This document shows, in pieces, positions 51,874 to 60,628 of a stretch of DNA of 64,000 bases. Positions within the stretch are counted from its first letter, which is position 1; every line of letters starts with the position of its first letter. The DNA is taken from the NCBI GenBank assembly GCA_026169535.1, contig JAPFCU010000077.1:1-64000 (forward strand), given 5' to 3'. The notes beneath the pieces are model-generated. The model worked only from the letters and a program-made list of their open reading frames with translations. It was not told the DNA's origin and ran no database searches. Made by a program: the position numbers and the translations under genes. The stretch is from Blautia sp. (lineage in GTDB: Bacteria; Bacillota; Clostridia; Lachnospirales; Lachnospiraceae).

Positions 51874-51907
51874 GTGTACAAGGAATAGCGACCGTATTCC
51901 CGTACAC
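51874..51907. repeat. Imperfect inverted repeat upstream of the GPP34 gene
   Basis: GTGTAC-AA-GGAATA (51874-51887) pairs with TATTCC-C-GTACAC (51895-51907). It lies 66 bp upstream of the gene start; a possible operator. Otherwise 51809-52105 shows nothing. Confidence 0.5.
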
Positions 51908-52105
51908 TGACGCTGCCAAATGTCAAATAACTGCTATTCCAACTTCTTCTTCCATTTCCATTGCCTATTACTTGCTACTTACGATTTAAAATATCATATA
52001 TTCCTAAAAAATTCAATTTAAAACCCTGTATTTATTAGAACAAACAGATGTACCTATTTCTCGCGGAAAGTTTTAAAAAAATTCTTACTCAATGTACCAC
52101 TTTTA

Positions 52106-52160
52106 TAGTGAATAAAAACACCCCTGAATGGACCAACATGTATCCATTCAAGGGCATTCT
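52106..52160 (-). terminator. Terminator after the membrane-protein remnant
   Basis: On the minus strand CCTTGAATGGA and TCCATTCAGG form a stem around TACATGTTGG, followed by GGTGTTTTTATTC. It lies right at the stop codon at 52160. Confidence 0.72.
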
Positions 52161-52554
52161 CATTTTGTTATCTGGTATCTTTTATATCCTCTCCATCCAC
52201 CTGCTGCCAACAGAAATGCCATTCGAAATTGCTCCGGGATGTTAGGTGTCAGCGAAAGCAGCAAAATCCCTGTCATAACCGCCATCGTTCCCATGCCTGA
52301 CTTCATTTTTTCTGCACAGAACATGGCAAAAGCTGATTCCAAAACAGAGGCAAAAATAAGCAGTTCTGATTTCTAATTACCTGACCAATGGTAAGATGAT
52401 AACTGATTTCTTTGCCTATGTCCTTATAAGTATTATTTTCCAGAAAACGGAGAAAGGTTTCCTGTGTCACATCTTCTGCTGCCTGCCTATGTTTCAGCTT
52501 CATATAGCAGTACCGGTATATTTTGTCATATTGTTCATCCATATCTGCACGCAT
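52160..52554 (-). pseudogene. ECF sigma factor remnant joined to a membrane-protein tail
   Basis: From ATG 52554 (AGGAGG 7 bases upstream) the frame encodes MDEQYDKIYRYCYMKLKHRQ, then AAEDVTQETFLRFLENN, the region 2 of an ECF sigma factor. After about 45 residues the sequence leaves the family. Near 52380 a different frame takes over (LESAFAMFCAEKMKSGMGTM, then AVMTGILLLSLTPNIPEQFR) and runs to 52160; this is the C-terminus of a membrane protein. A deletion probably fused the sigma gene to its former downstream neighbour. Confidence 0.65.
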
Positions 52555-52700
52555 CAGAAATCCTCCTCTCATAATATGTAACGAACAGGTGTTGATAAAT
52601 GTGCGGAAATTTTTTTATAAAATAGAAAAATACCATATTTTATGATACACTATTCTGTAACATTCGGTATTTACCACAAAAAGAAAAGAGGAATTTATCT

Positions 52701-53726
52701 ATGTTATATTTTGAAAATGACTACTCTGAAGGCGCGCATCCAAAGCTCCTCCAGCGCCTTATGGACACTAATATGGAGCATTTATCCGGTTATGGATCTG
52801 ACACCTACACACTTTCCGCAAAAGAAAAGATCCGGGAGCTCTGCGGCTGTCCGGAAGCCGATGTTTATTTTCTTGCTGGCGGTACACAGACAAACCAGAC
52901 AGTCATCGATTCTGTTCTGAAAAGCTATGAAGGAGTAATCGCAGCTTCCACAGGTCATGTCAGCGCTCATGAAGCCGGCGCCATTGAATTCACCGGTCAC
53001 AAGGTCCTGACCCTTCCTCAGAAAGACGGCAAGATTACTGCTGAAGATCTGAAAGATCTGATCAATACATTCTATGGAGATGAAAGTCACGAGCACATGG
53101 TTTTCCCGGGTATGGTATATATCTCCCATCCTACCGAATATGGGACCCTTTATACAAAAAAAGAACTGGAAGCCATTGCACAAGTCTGCAAAAGCAGCAA
53201 TCTTCCACTCTATATGGACGGCGCACGTCTGATCACAGCCCTTGCCTGTCCGGAAAATGAACTGACTCTTACGGATATTGCAAGGCTTTGTGATATCTTT
53301 TATATAGGAGGCACAAAAGCCGGAGCGCTGTGCGGAGAAGCAGTTGTTTTTACCCATAAAAATGCACCGGCACATTTCCTCACCCTGATCAAGCAGCATG
53401 GTGCGCTTCTTGCCAAAGGCCGTCTTTGCGGCGTACAGTTCGATACCCTGTTTACCGGAGATCTTTATAAAGAAACCGGGAAAAATGCCATAGAAACTGC
53501 TTCCATTCTCAGAGAAGGGCTGAAGACAAAAGGATATACCTTTTATAATGATTCTCCTACCAATCAGCTTTTTCTGATTATGGAAAATACACTGCTTGAG
53601 AAACTGAAAGAAAAAGTTGTATTCAGCTTCTGGGAAAAGGCCGACGATACCCATACCGTGATCCGTTTTGCCACAAGCTGGGCTACTTCCAGGCAGGAAG
53701 TCGAGACACTTCTTTCTCTTTTATAA
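52701..53726 (+). CDS. ltaE: Low-specificity L-threonine aldolase
   Basis: PLP enzyme that cleaves threonine to glycine and acetaldehyde. SGYGSDTYT, FLAGGTQTNQTVI, GHVSAHEAGAIE and LYMDGARL (Asp173) are typical, and the PLP Lys206 lies in YIGGTKAGALCGE. 341 residues. Start ATG after AGAGG. The gene is monocistronic or co-transcribed with the hydrolase 66 bp downstream. Confidence 0.93.
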   Translation: MLYFENDYSEGAHPKLLQRLMDTNMEHLSGYGSDTYTLSAKEKIRELCGCPEADVYFLAGGTQTNQTVIDSVLKSYEGVIAASTGHVSAHEAGAIEFTGHKVLTLPQKDGKITAEDLKDLINTFYGDESHEHMVFPGMVYISHPTEYGTLYTKKELEAIAQVCKSSNLPLYMDGARLITALACPENELTLTDIARLCDIFYIGGTKAGALCGEAVVFTHKNAPAHFLTLIKQHGALLAKGRLCGVQFDTLFTGDLYKETGKNAIETASILREGLKTKGYTFYNDSPTNQLFLIMENTLLEKLKEKVVFSFWEKADDTHTVIRFATSWATSRQEVETLLSLL

Positions 53727-53792
53727 CATTGTAAATTCATGGTTTTTGACGTATAATAAGGACAGTCAGAACATGTAAAAAGGAGGTCAGAC

Positions 53793-54746
53793 ATGAAAAA
53801 AAACAAGAATCGTTTTGCCACTTTTGCGGTGCTGTTCGCCTCTGCGACAGCCATCATCCATATTGGAAACAAGATCATTGCCGCATCTGCATCTCTGAAG
53901 GAAATGCTGGATTCCAACAGACGAAATTACTATAAATGGCGTTTTGGAGAGATTTTTTATACAAAAAAAGGCAATGGAAGCCCTGTTCTTCTTATCCACG
54001 ACATGCTTCCGGGAGGCTCCGGTTATGAATGGACCAATATTGAAGAAGAACTTGCAATGGAACACACCGTATATACCATCGATCTCCTTGGCTGCGGCCG
54101 TTCCGAAAAACCGGGGATGACCTATACGAACTTTGTTTATGTTCAGGTAATCTGTGATTTTATCAAAAATGTGATCGGAGAAAAAACAGATGTGATCGCA
54201 AGCGGATTTTCCGGCTCTTTTGCTGTTATGGCATGCCGTAATGAAGGCAGCCTGTTTAACCGGATCATGCTGATCAACCCGCCGGCTCCTGGCAATCTGA
54301 CCCAGATGCCGGGCAAAAAAGACAAGCTTCTGAAATATTTCCTTGAAGTCCCGGTATTTGGAACTCTGGTCTATCACATGATCGTATCAAGAGAAAATAT
54401 CAACAATCTTTTTATAGAAAATATGTTTTTCGATCCTTTCCACCCGGATCAGAATATGCTTGACGCATACTATGAAGCAGCTCATAAAGGCGGCGCCCAG
54501 GCCAAGGCAGCTTATGCCAGCAAGGCATCCCGCTTTATGAACATCAACATCCTTCCGGCGCTGAAAAATATTGATAACAGTATTTTTATTATCGAAGGAG
54601 AAGCGGAAAACAACGGAGATGAGGTAATAGCGGCATATCAGGAAGCAAATCCTTCCATTGAAGCTGTTATGATCCCTCATACAAAACATCTTCCTCATGT
54701 GGAGGACCCGGAAAAATTTCTGGAACAGACCGGAATCTTTCTTTAA
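53793..54746 (+). CDS. Alpha/beta-fold hydrolase with N-terminal membrane anchor
   Basis: 317 residues. A basic start and hydrophobic segment (about 8-28) anchor it. The fold begins GSPVLLIHDMLPGGSGYEW; the nucleophile elbow is ASGFSGSFAV, with Ser in G-F-S-G-S; the C-terminal His region is IPHTKHLPHVEDPEKF. Substrate unknown. AGGAGG precedes the ATG. Confidence 0.88.
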   Translation: MKKNKNRFATFAVLFASATAIIHIGNKIIAASASLKEMLDSNRRNYYKWRFGEIFYTKKGNGSPVLLIHDMLPGGSGYEWTNIEEELAMEHTVYTIDLLGCGRSEKPGMTYTNFVYVQVICDFIKNVIGEKTDVIASGFSGSFAVMACRNEGSLFNRIMLINPPAPGNLTQMPGKKDKLLKYFLEVPVFGTLVYHMIVSRENINNLFIENMFFDPFHPDQNMLDAYYEAAHKGGAQAKAAYASKASRFMNINILPALKNIDNSIFIIEGEAENNGDEVIAAYQEANPSIEAVMIPHTKHLPHVEDPEKFLEQTGIFL

Positions 54747-54749
54747 AGG

Positions 54750-54797
54750 TATAAAAATACGGAAAGCTGGAATAATTTCAGCTTTCCGTATTTTTTA
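54750..54797. terminator. Bidirectional terminator
   Basis: AAAATACGGAAAGCTG pairs with CAGCTTTCCGTATTTT around a short loop. It separates the convergent hydrolase and DUF4340 genes. Confidence 0.9.
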
Positions 54798-54841
54798 CTG
54801 TCCGCTTTCAGAAACGGAGGTTCTTTATCAATATCCGAAAA

Positions 54842-56464
54842 TTACTCTGTCTCTTCTGCAGCTGTCGGATCTTCACTGGCATTTTCTTCTGCACTGTTTT
54901 TTCCGGAACTCTGATTTTCCTCTTTTAACAGAGCTTCACAGGCTTCTGCCAGATCCTTCACATTCATTTTGTTTACCATATACACCTTATCTCCTGCAAC
55001 AGCTGCATAAAAGCTGGAATCATATTCGTAGTAGCTTACAGTAGTTTTTTTGCCTTCCGTATCGGTAAAGCCAAAGGTAAAAACTGCCTCTCCTTCCGGT
55101 GTATATGTCTCAGTCAGACGCTTCTCTCCTGCCATATTGATCAGCTTGTTATAAAAAGTGGTAAAGAGACTCTCGTCCGCATCTTTTCCATCCAGGGTAT
55201 ATGTTACTGTCGCCTCTTCTGAAACAGCTTCCTTCTCTGGAGAATCTGAACTTTCATCCTCGTCAGCGTCTTCCTTCGTTTCCTCAGAATTCTTTTCTTC
55301 TGTCCTTACCACCTTCACCCTGTGGTTTTCTTTCCCTTGACGGATTTCCAGACTGTCCAGATTGTTTACCGTCAGATAATTTACAGTAAGGCTGTAAAAA
55401 TCAGAAGGAGCTTTATCCAGGATCTCTGTAAGGGATTCTTCCGGAATCGTATAAACCTCATTGCTGTCATTAACCTTCACATAACGGCTTCCGTTGATCT
55501 CATCTCCCACACAGATCACCAGCTTCTTTTCTGTCTGTGTATCTTCCTTTTCGGATGTATCTGCGGTTTCTTCTGCTTCTTTCTGTTCCTCCCCACTGCT
55601 TCCGTCCTGCTCAGATGCCTCTGAGACGTCCGTATCTGCCTCTGTATCCTCTTGTACCATATAAGTGGCATAAATTATGGCATAAGGAGTATCGAAGCCG
55701 TATTTGGCCGGATCTGTGCAGTTATAATCCACAAAGTCTCCATAGGTCAGAGAGCCAATCGAGGACGTCACCGCTCCGGCTTTGGAAGTATCTGCCTGTT
55801 CAGAAGTTTTTCCGTCAGACACATACCAGTACAGACTGTCTTTATCCTGAGAAAGTGTATATCCATTTTCCTTATCAACCTGAACTTCTTTTATGGAAGC
55901 TGCAGTTACTGTCGGGAAGGCCTCTGCTTCTGCAAATGAATAAGCATTTCCCATAAAAGGAGTCAATACGGTTTCTGATACCAGATACACATTGTTCTTA
56001 TCCGGCTTTTTTACATAATACTGGCCGGAAACCTCGTTTTTCATTCCCACCAGAAGAACTGTTTCGCTGCCGTCCTGTGTCGTAAGAACAATTTTATTCT
56101 GTGGTTTATCCAGATCATATTCGCTGAGATCTTCCGGTCCTGTCAGTTCCTGGTCTGCCTCCAGGGCAGCCAGACTGTTTACTGCTCCGTCTATGGTATC
56201 CTGACTGACCGGGAAATCCTCTTCTCCTTTTTTGCTCCAGGTATCTTCTTCTTTCTCAAAATCCGCCTGTTCTCCATCTTCGGAAAGAAAGGATACGGAC
56301 GTAATATTTTCCGGCTCTATATCCACCAGACTGACGCTTGTATTTTGTGTCTCTGCTTCCTTTTTCTCCTGGGAATCCACATAAGAAACAACTCCCAGGT
56401 AAGCGCAGAAAAGTACTGCAAGAACTGCCACACCGGAAACCAGCTTTACTGTTTTACTTTTCAT
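54842..56464 (-). CDS. DUF4340 domain protein of a Gld-type ABC system
   Basis: 540 residues: one N-terminal membrane helix (LVSGVAVLAVLFCAYLGVV), then two or more DUF4340 beta repeats (NITSVSFLSEDGEQADFEKEEDTW; TVTAASIKEVQVDKENGYTLSQDKDSLYW) interrupted by long acidic low-complexity stretches (290-330, 385-415). The acidic tail ends the protein. Translation is coupled with the upstream gene (TAATG). Extracytoplasmic, probably a scaffold or partner of the GldG-like protein. Confidence 0.88.
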   Translation of the reverse strand: MKSKTVKLVSGVAVLAVLFCAYLGVVSYVDSQEKKEAETQNTSVSLVDIEPENITSVSFLSEDGEQADFEKEEDTWSKKGEEDFPVSQDTIDGAVNSLAALEADQELTGPEDLSEYDLDKPQNKIVLTTQDGSETVLLVGMKNEVSGQYYVKKPDKNNVYLVSETVLTPFMGNAYSFAEAEAFPTVTAASIKEVQVDKENGYTLSQDKDSLYWYVSDGKTSEQADTSKAGAVTSSIGSLTYGDFVDYNCTDPAKYGFDTPYAIIYATYMVQEDTEADTDVSEASEQDGSSGEEQKEAEETADTSEKEDTQTEKKLVICVGDEINGSRYVKVNDSNEVYTIPEESLTEILDKAPSDFYSLTVNYLTVNNLDSLEIRQGKENHRVKVVRTEEKNSEETKEDADEDESSDSPEKEAVSEEATVTYTLDGKDADESLFTTFYNKLINMAGEKRLTETYTPEGEAVFTFGFTDTEGKKTTVSYYEYDSSFYAAVAGDKVYMVNKMNVKDLAEACEALLKEENQSSGKNSAEENASEDPTAAEETE

Positions 56465-57909
56465 TATGCTTTTCTCCTTTTCAGCCAGATACAGAACCCT
56501 GCGATCAGGAAAAATCCGGGAATCAGTCCCATGACACAGATTTTCCAGAAGCTGACATCATAAGCGGTCAGTGTCAATCGGGAAATCTCAAGGCTCTTTG
56601 ACGGAATGGAAATGGTCTCTTTTCCTTCCGAGCTGCACATCCAGTTCAGTGATTCCATGATCATCTGCTCATTTCCTCCTGCAACTGCCTGATTGATCTG
56701 GCTGTCCATAAGGTTTGCCGTGGAATAATAAATGATCTGGGTCTCTTTGTCATCATCCAGTGTTTCTGTAATACTGACACCGATATCAAACGGTCCTTCG
56801 ATATCTTCATCTGCTTTTTCCAGACTTTCACCTTTTACATTTACTTTTGAGTAAGCGCTGTCTGAGGTAGTCAGGAGGCTTTCAATGGTTACCGTATCCC
56901 GTACACTGTCAGTTTTTTTGATTCCCTGTGCATAAGGAGCAAGAACAAAGTATCCGCTTGAGAAAAAGGATGTCACCGGCTCTGCATTGTTTACAGTCGG
57001 AATCAGATAATACGGAGTCTGCATTGCATAATGCTGTGCATCTTCTTCTATTACGATTCCTTCTGCACGTTCTACCCCGTAATTTTCCAGAACAGCATCA
57101 AAATTATCCATCGATTCCTCTGTATAATCAGAGAAGATCATTGCCTTTCCGCCATTTTCCAGATAAGAAAGAATCGCATCCTTTTCCTCTATGGAAATAT
57201 CGCTGGCAGGAGAGTTGATCATCAGACATGCCGCATCCTCCGGAACACTTTCCTCGGTGAGAAGATTCAGAGTTTTGATTTCCATATTTGCTTTTTCTAT
57301 ATCCTCACGGATCACAGAATCCAGTTCTTTTTCTCCGTGTCCGTCCAGCGTATAAAGAATCGGAAGATCCTCTGAAGTTACATAAGAAATTGCTCCTGTG
57401 ATCTGTCCTTCTCCATCAAATCCTGTAGTATTATAGCTGTAAGTATTGTAATCTACAGAGGTCTCATAGATATCATTATAATTGACAATTTTACTTCTTT
57501 CTCCGCATTCTACAATAAGACTGTTTGCAGTCAGCTGCTCATCTGTATACTCAGAAGTGAACTTCGGATTTACTACCGGATCCTTCTGTTCTACCGTGAT
57601 ATGGTCAGAGGCATCCTCGTATTTCTGCAAAAGTTTTTTGATGGTTTCATCCTCAGATCCACTGGCTGCCACCTGATAAATAGTCACATCTTTATCCAGT
57701 TTTTTCAGGAATTTTTCTGTCTGATCTCCAATACTGAACATCTTCTGATCACTGACATCAATCTCTGAATATTTGGACGGAACAGCGCCTACAATCATAT
57801 TTATGACTACGATCACTGCGATAAAAACAGCACTTATCACCATACTGTATGAACCATTTTTTATATATTTTTTGTTAAAACTTCCTTTTATTTTTTCTCT
57901 GAATTTCAC
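56464..57909 (-). CDS. GldG-like auxiliary ABC component
   Basis: 481 residues with an N-terminal membrane helix (MVISAVFIAVIVVINMIVGAVPSKYSEIDVSDQKMFSI), a large external domain that contains GldG/IFT52-type features (DVTIYQVAASGSEDETIKKLLQKYE; LDGHGEKELD; CLMINSPASDIS), and a C-terminal membrane helix (VCVMGLIPGFFLIAGFCIWL). It pairs with the downstream DUF4340 gene. In Firmicutes this set has an unknown substrate and is not linked to gliding. Confidence 0.9.
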   Translation of the reverse strand: MKFREKIKGSFNKKYIKNGSYSMVISAVFIAVIVVINMIVGAVPSKYSEIDVSDQKMFSIGDQTEKFLKKLDKDVTIYQVAASGSEDETIKKLLQKYEDASDHITVEQKDPVVNPKFTSEYTDEQLTANSLIVECGERSKIVNYNDIYETSVDYNTYSYNTTGFDGEGQITGAISYVTSEDLPILYTLDGHGEKELDSVIREDIEKANMEIKTLNLLTEESVPEDAACLMINSPASDISIEEKDAILSYLENGGKAMIFSDYTEESMDNFDAVLENYGVERAEGIVIEEDAQHYAMQTPYYLIPTVNNAEPVTSFFSSGYFVLAPYAQGIKKTDSVRDTVTIESLLTTSDSAYSKVNVKGESLEKADEDIEGPFDIGVSITETLDDDKETQIIYYSTANLMDSQINQAVAGGNEQMIMESLNWMCSSEGKETISIPSKSLEISRLTLTAYDVSFWKICVMGLIPGFFLIAGFCIWLKRRKA

Positions 57910-57921
57910 CTTTTCACCTCC

Positions 57922-58785
57922 CTAATTCCAACGTCTTTTTACAATTGACTGCACCGTTAAAAATACGCAGACAGCAATCACAGAAAGATAATATACTATG
58001 CCGTTTATGTCAAAAATCCCATTAGCAAAATTATCAAAATGTCCACTTAAATTGAATATCTGAAGTACTTTCTGTATACCTCCTGCAAAGAAGCTGCTGT
58101 TGATCATATACACTGCTGCAAGGATAACTTCTCCGATCACACAGACCAGCGCTGAGATTACAAAGTTCTTTATCATGCTGTAAATAATAATAGATACAGC
58201 CAGAATCAGAAGCCCGAAAGTAATGCAGGTTGACAGAGATCCTTCTGAGAAAAATGAAGAAATGCCATTCATCATAAAGAAAGCAAACAAAAGAACAAAT
58301 GTCAGTACCGCCGCAATAACCTGGCTTTCTGTCAAGGAGGAAATAAACACACCTATGGCAAGATTTGCACAGCCAAGAAGGAAAAATCCCAATACTGCCG
58401 TATAGGCCGTTCCAAAGGAAATATCACCAAATTTCGACATAACAAGAGGGTAGAAACAGATAATAGCCATGGGAACAGCAAATACGGTTACCAGTGCAAG
58501 ATATTTACCCATAATGATCTTTCCTACAGATACTGGAGATGTTAAAAGCAGCTGATCTGTCTTCTGTTTTCGCTCTTCTGCAAGGGTTCGCATTGTCAGG
58601 ATAGGTACGCAGATGAGAAAAACAAAGGTCATTGCGCTTAAAGTATATTCAAACTTCGGATAGGCGATATCCAGCTGATATGCAGAAAAATAAATTCCTG
58701 TCAGCAGCAGGATAAAAAAGATAAACAAATAACCTGTCATAGATGTAAGATAGCTTCTCAGCTCTCTTTTATAAACTGCTGTCAT
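57922..58785 (-). CDS. ABC-2 permease of the Gld-type system
   Basis: 287 residues, six membrane helices, GldF type (MTAVYKRELRSYLTSMTGYLFIFFILLLTGIYF; TMRTLAEERKQKTDQLLLTSPVSVGKIIMGKYLA). The gene overlaps the ATPase end by 17 bp. Confidence 0.92.
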   Translation of the reverse strand: MTAVYKRELRSYLTSMTGYLFIFFILLLTGIYFSAYQLDIAYPKFEYTLSAMTFVFLICVPILTMRTLAEERKQKTDQLLLTSPVSVGKIIMGKYLALVTVFAVPMAIICFYPLVMSKFGDISFGTAYTAVLGFFLLGCANLAIGVFISSLTESQVIAAVLTFVLLFAFFMMNGISSFFSEGSLSTCITFGLLILAVSIIIYSMIKNFVISALVCVIGEVILAAVYMINSSFFAGGIQKVLQIFNLSGHFDNFANGIFDINGIVYYLSVIAVCVFLTVQSIVKRRWN

Positions 58786-59722
58786 AATTCTCCTCCTCTG
58801 TCAGCTCCAGGAATATCTCTTCCAGAGAAACTTTTCGTGACTGCATCTCAAGGATCGGGCAGTGATTTTCTGCCATTTTATAAAAAACATCTTCCCGGAT
58901 ATCTATATTTTCTTCTGTAGAAACTGTAATATTCCATCCTTCTGTGCCTGCTTTTTTATCTATTGTAATATCTTTTACTCCAGGTATTCCCAACAAATGC
59001 TGACGGATAATATCCTTTTCTCCTTTAACAAGAAGATTAATATTATTCGCACCTGCTGCCAGTCTGCTCAGATTATCCGGAGTATCACTGGCAACCAGTT
59101 TTCCATGAGAAATAATCAGTACATAATCACAAACTGCACTGACTTCTGACAAAATGTGTGAGCTTAAAATTACCGTGTGTTTTTGCTTCAGACTTTTGAT
59201 CAGATCACGTATTTCGATAATCTGTTTCGGATCCAGTCCAACGGTAGGCTCATCCAGAATGATCACTTCCGGATATCCTAAAATAGCCTGAGCAAGACCA
59301 ACTCTCTGGCGATAGCCTTTAGAAAGATTCTTGATCAGACGATTCTTCATATCTGTTATTTTTACCATATCCATGACTTCTTCTATCATGGATTTCTTTT
59401 TATCTTTTGGGATTTTTTTCAGATCCGCTGCGAATTTCATATATTCCAGAACGGTCATATCGAAATAGAGAGGCGGCTGCTCCGGAAGATATCCGATGCA
59501 TTTTTTTGCCTTTTCCGGCTCTTCCAGAATGTCGTGTCCATCTATGGATACGGTGCCTTCTGTAGAGGCAATATAGCCGGTAATCATATTCATTGTGGTA
59601 GATTTCCCTGCCCCATTCGGCCCCAGAAATCCATAAATTTTCCCTTTCTCTATTTGAAAAGAAAGGTGGTCAACCGCTGTATGATCGCCATACTTTTTGA
59701 CCAGATTTTTGACTTCAATCAC
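58769..59722 (-). CDS. ABC ATPase of the Gld-type system
   Basis: 317 residues. Walker A GPNGAGKST, Q-loop YLPEQPPLY, signature LSKGYRQRVGLAQ, Walker B VIILDEPTVGLDP and His switch LSSHILSEVS are in order, followed by the GldA-type C-terminal domain. The open frame extends to 59836, but a GTG at 59720-59722 lies 9 bases after AGGAGG and starts exactly at the ABC domain (VIEVKNLVKKYG), so it is chosen. Confidence 0.93.
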   Translation of the reverse strand: MIEVKNLVKKYGDHTAVDHLSFQIEKGKIYGFLGPNGAGKSTTMNMITGYIASTEGTVSIDGHDILEEPEKAKKCIGYLPEQPPLYFDMTVLEYMKFAADLKKIPKDKKKSMIEEVMDMVKITDMKNRLIKNLSKGYRQRVGLAQAILGYPEVIILDEPTVGLDPKQIIEIRDLIKSLKQKHTVILSSHILSEVSAVCDYVLIISHGKLVASDTPDNLSRLAAGANNINLLVKGEKDIIRQHLLGIPGVKDITIDKKAGTEGWNITVSTEENIDIREDVFYKMAENHCPILEMQSRKVSLEEIFLELTEEENYDSSL

Positions 59723-59752
59723 TGAATTTCTCCTCCTTTTATCACCGATAAT

Positions 59753-59805
59753 AGAAGATGTTTCCAGACGAAACAGAGATAGGGGGGAGTCCGGAAACAT
59801 CTTCT
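59753..59805 (-). other. Leader hairpin upstream of the Gld ABC operon
   Basis: AGAAGATGTTTCC and GGAAACATCTTCT form a perfect 13-bp stem. On minus-strand RNA it extends to 17 bp through a G.U pair (GGAC with GTCT), leaving a C-rich 19-base loop. No T run follows and the ribosome-binding site is 20-25 bases downstream, so it is not a plain terminator. Confidence 0.65.
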
Positions 59806-59895
59806 TATAAAGCAGGTCATCATCTGTCTGCTTCATAAATATTTTATGAAAAAAATGTGATAAAAGTAGGGGTATTATGTGAGGATTTTGTGAAA

Positions 59896-60618
59896 CTACA
59901 CCAGAGGTTCTTTCAGTGGTGTACCTGCTTTTCTTGGATATTTTCCGGGGGTAGTTTTTACTTTTTCAATCACTACAAGTGATCTCTGAATCTCAGAATC
60001 CGGAAGCCGGAAATAAACTACCTCTCTTATTTTTCCACCAAGAATCTTCACTGCCTTTTCCGCCTGCTCCACTTCCTCCTGTACTGTACCGGATTTATAG
60101 GAAATAAAGCTTCCGCCCGGCTTCACATAAGGAAGACAATATTCGGAAAGTGTAGCCAGATTAGAGACAGCTCTTGATACACACAGATCAAAGCTTTCTC
60201 TGTAAGCCTTATTTTTAGCAAATTCCTCTGCTCGTCCGTGGATAGCTGTAATATCTGTCAGTTTCAGAAGTGTAAAGGTCTCCTCCAGGAAATTCACTCT
60301 TTTTTTCAAAGAATCCAGAAGGCAGGATTCCAGATGCGGGAAGGCTATCTTCAGGGGAACTCCGGGGAATCCTGCTCCTGTACCTATGTCCATAACACGC
60401 TTTACGTTCTTCATATCTACCGCCTTGACACAGGCAAGGCTGTCCAGAAAATGCTTTACAAGAACCTCCTGAAATTCCGTAATCCCGGTAAGGTTCATGA
60501 CTTTATTTTTTTCTACCAGATATTCATAAAAATCTATAAACTGCTGCCTCTGCTCCTCATTTAATGAGATGCCCATTTCCTGGCAGCCCTGATCCAAAAT
60601 TGTCAGATCGTATGCCAT
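59896..60618 (-). CDS. rsmG: 16S rRNA m7G527 methyltransferase
   Basis: GidB/RsmG methylates G527 of 16S rRNA. SAM motif MDIGTGAGFPGVPLKIAFP; start MNLTGITEFQEVLVKHFLDSL; typical end VYFRLPDSEIQRSLVVIEKVK. 240 residues. It follows mnmG by 10 bp in the conserved mnmE-mnmG-rsmG operon. Confidence 0.97.
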   Translation of the reverse strand: MAYDLTILDQGCQEMGISLNEEQRQQFIDFYEYLVEKNKVMNLTGITEFQEVLVKHFLDSLACVKAVDMKNVKRVMDIGTGAGFPGVPLKIAFPHLESCLLDSLKKRVNFLEETFTLLKLTDITAIHGRAEEFAKNKAYRESFDLCVSRAVSNLATLSEYCLPYVKPGGSFISYKSGTVQEEVEQAEKAVKILGGKIREVVYFRLPDSEIQRSLVVIEKVKTTPGKYPRKAGTPLKEPLV

Positions 60619-60628
60619 ATTCTTTTCC

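Noticed and set aside
53793-54377. Long minus-strand frame opposite the alpha/beta hydrolase gene
   Set aside because: The plus strand carries a clear hydrolase fold with a strong ribosome-binding site; the antisense frame has neither start signal nor motif.
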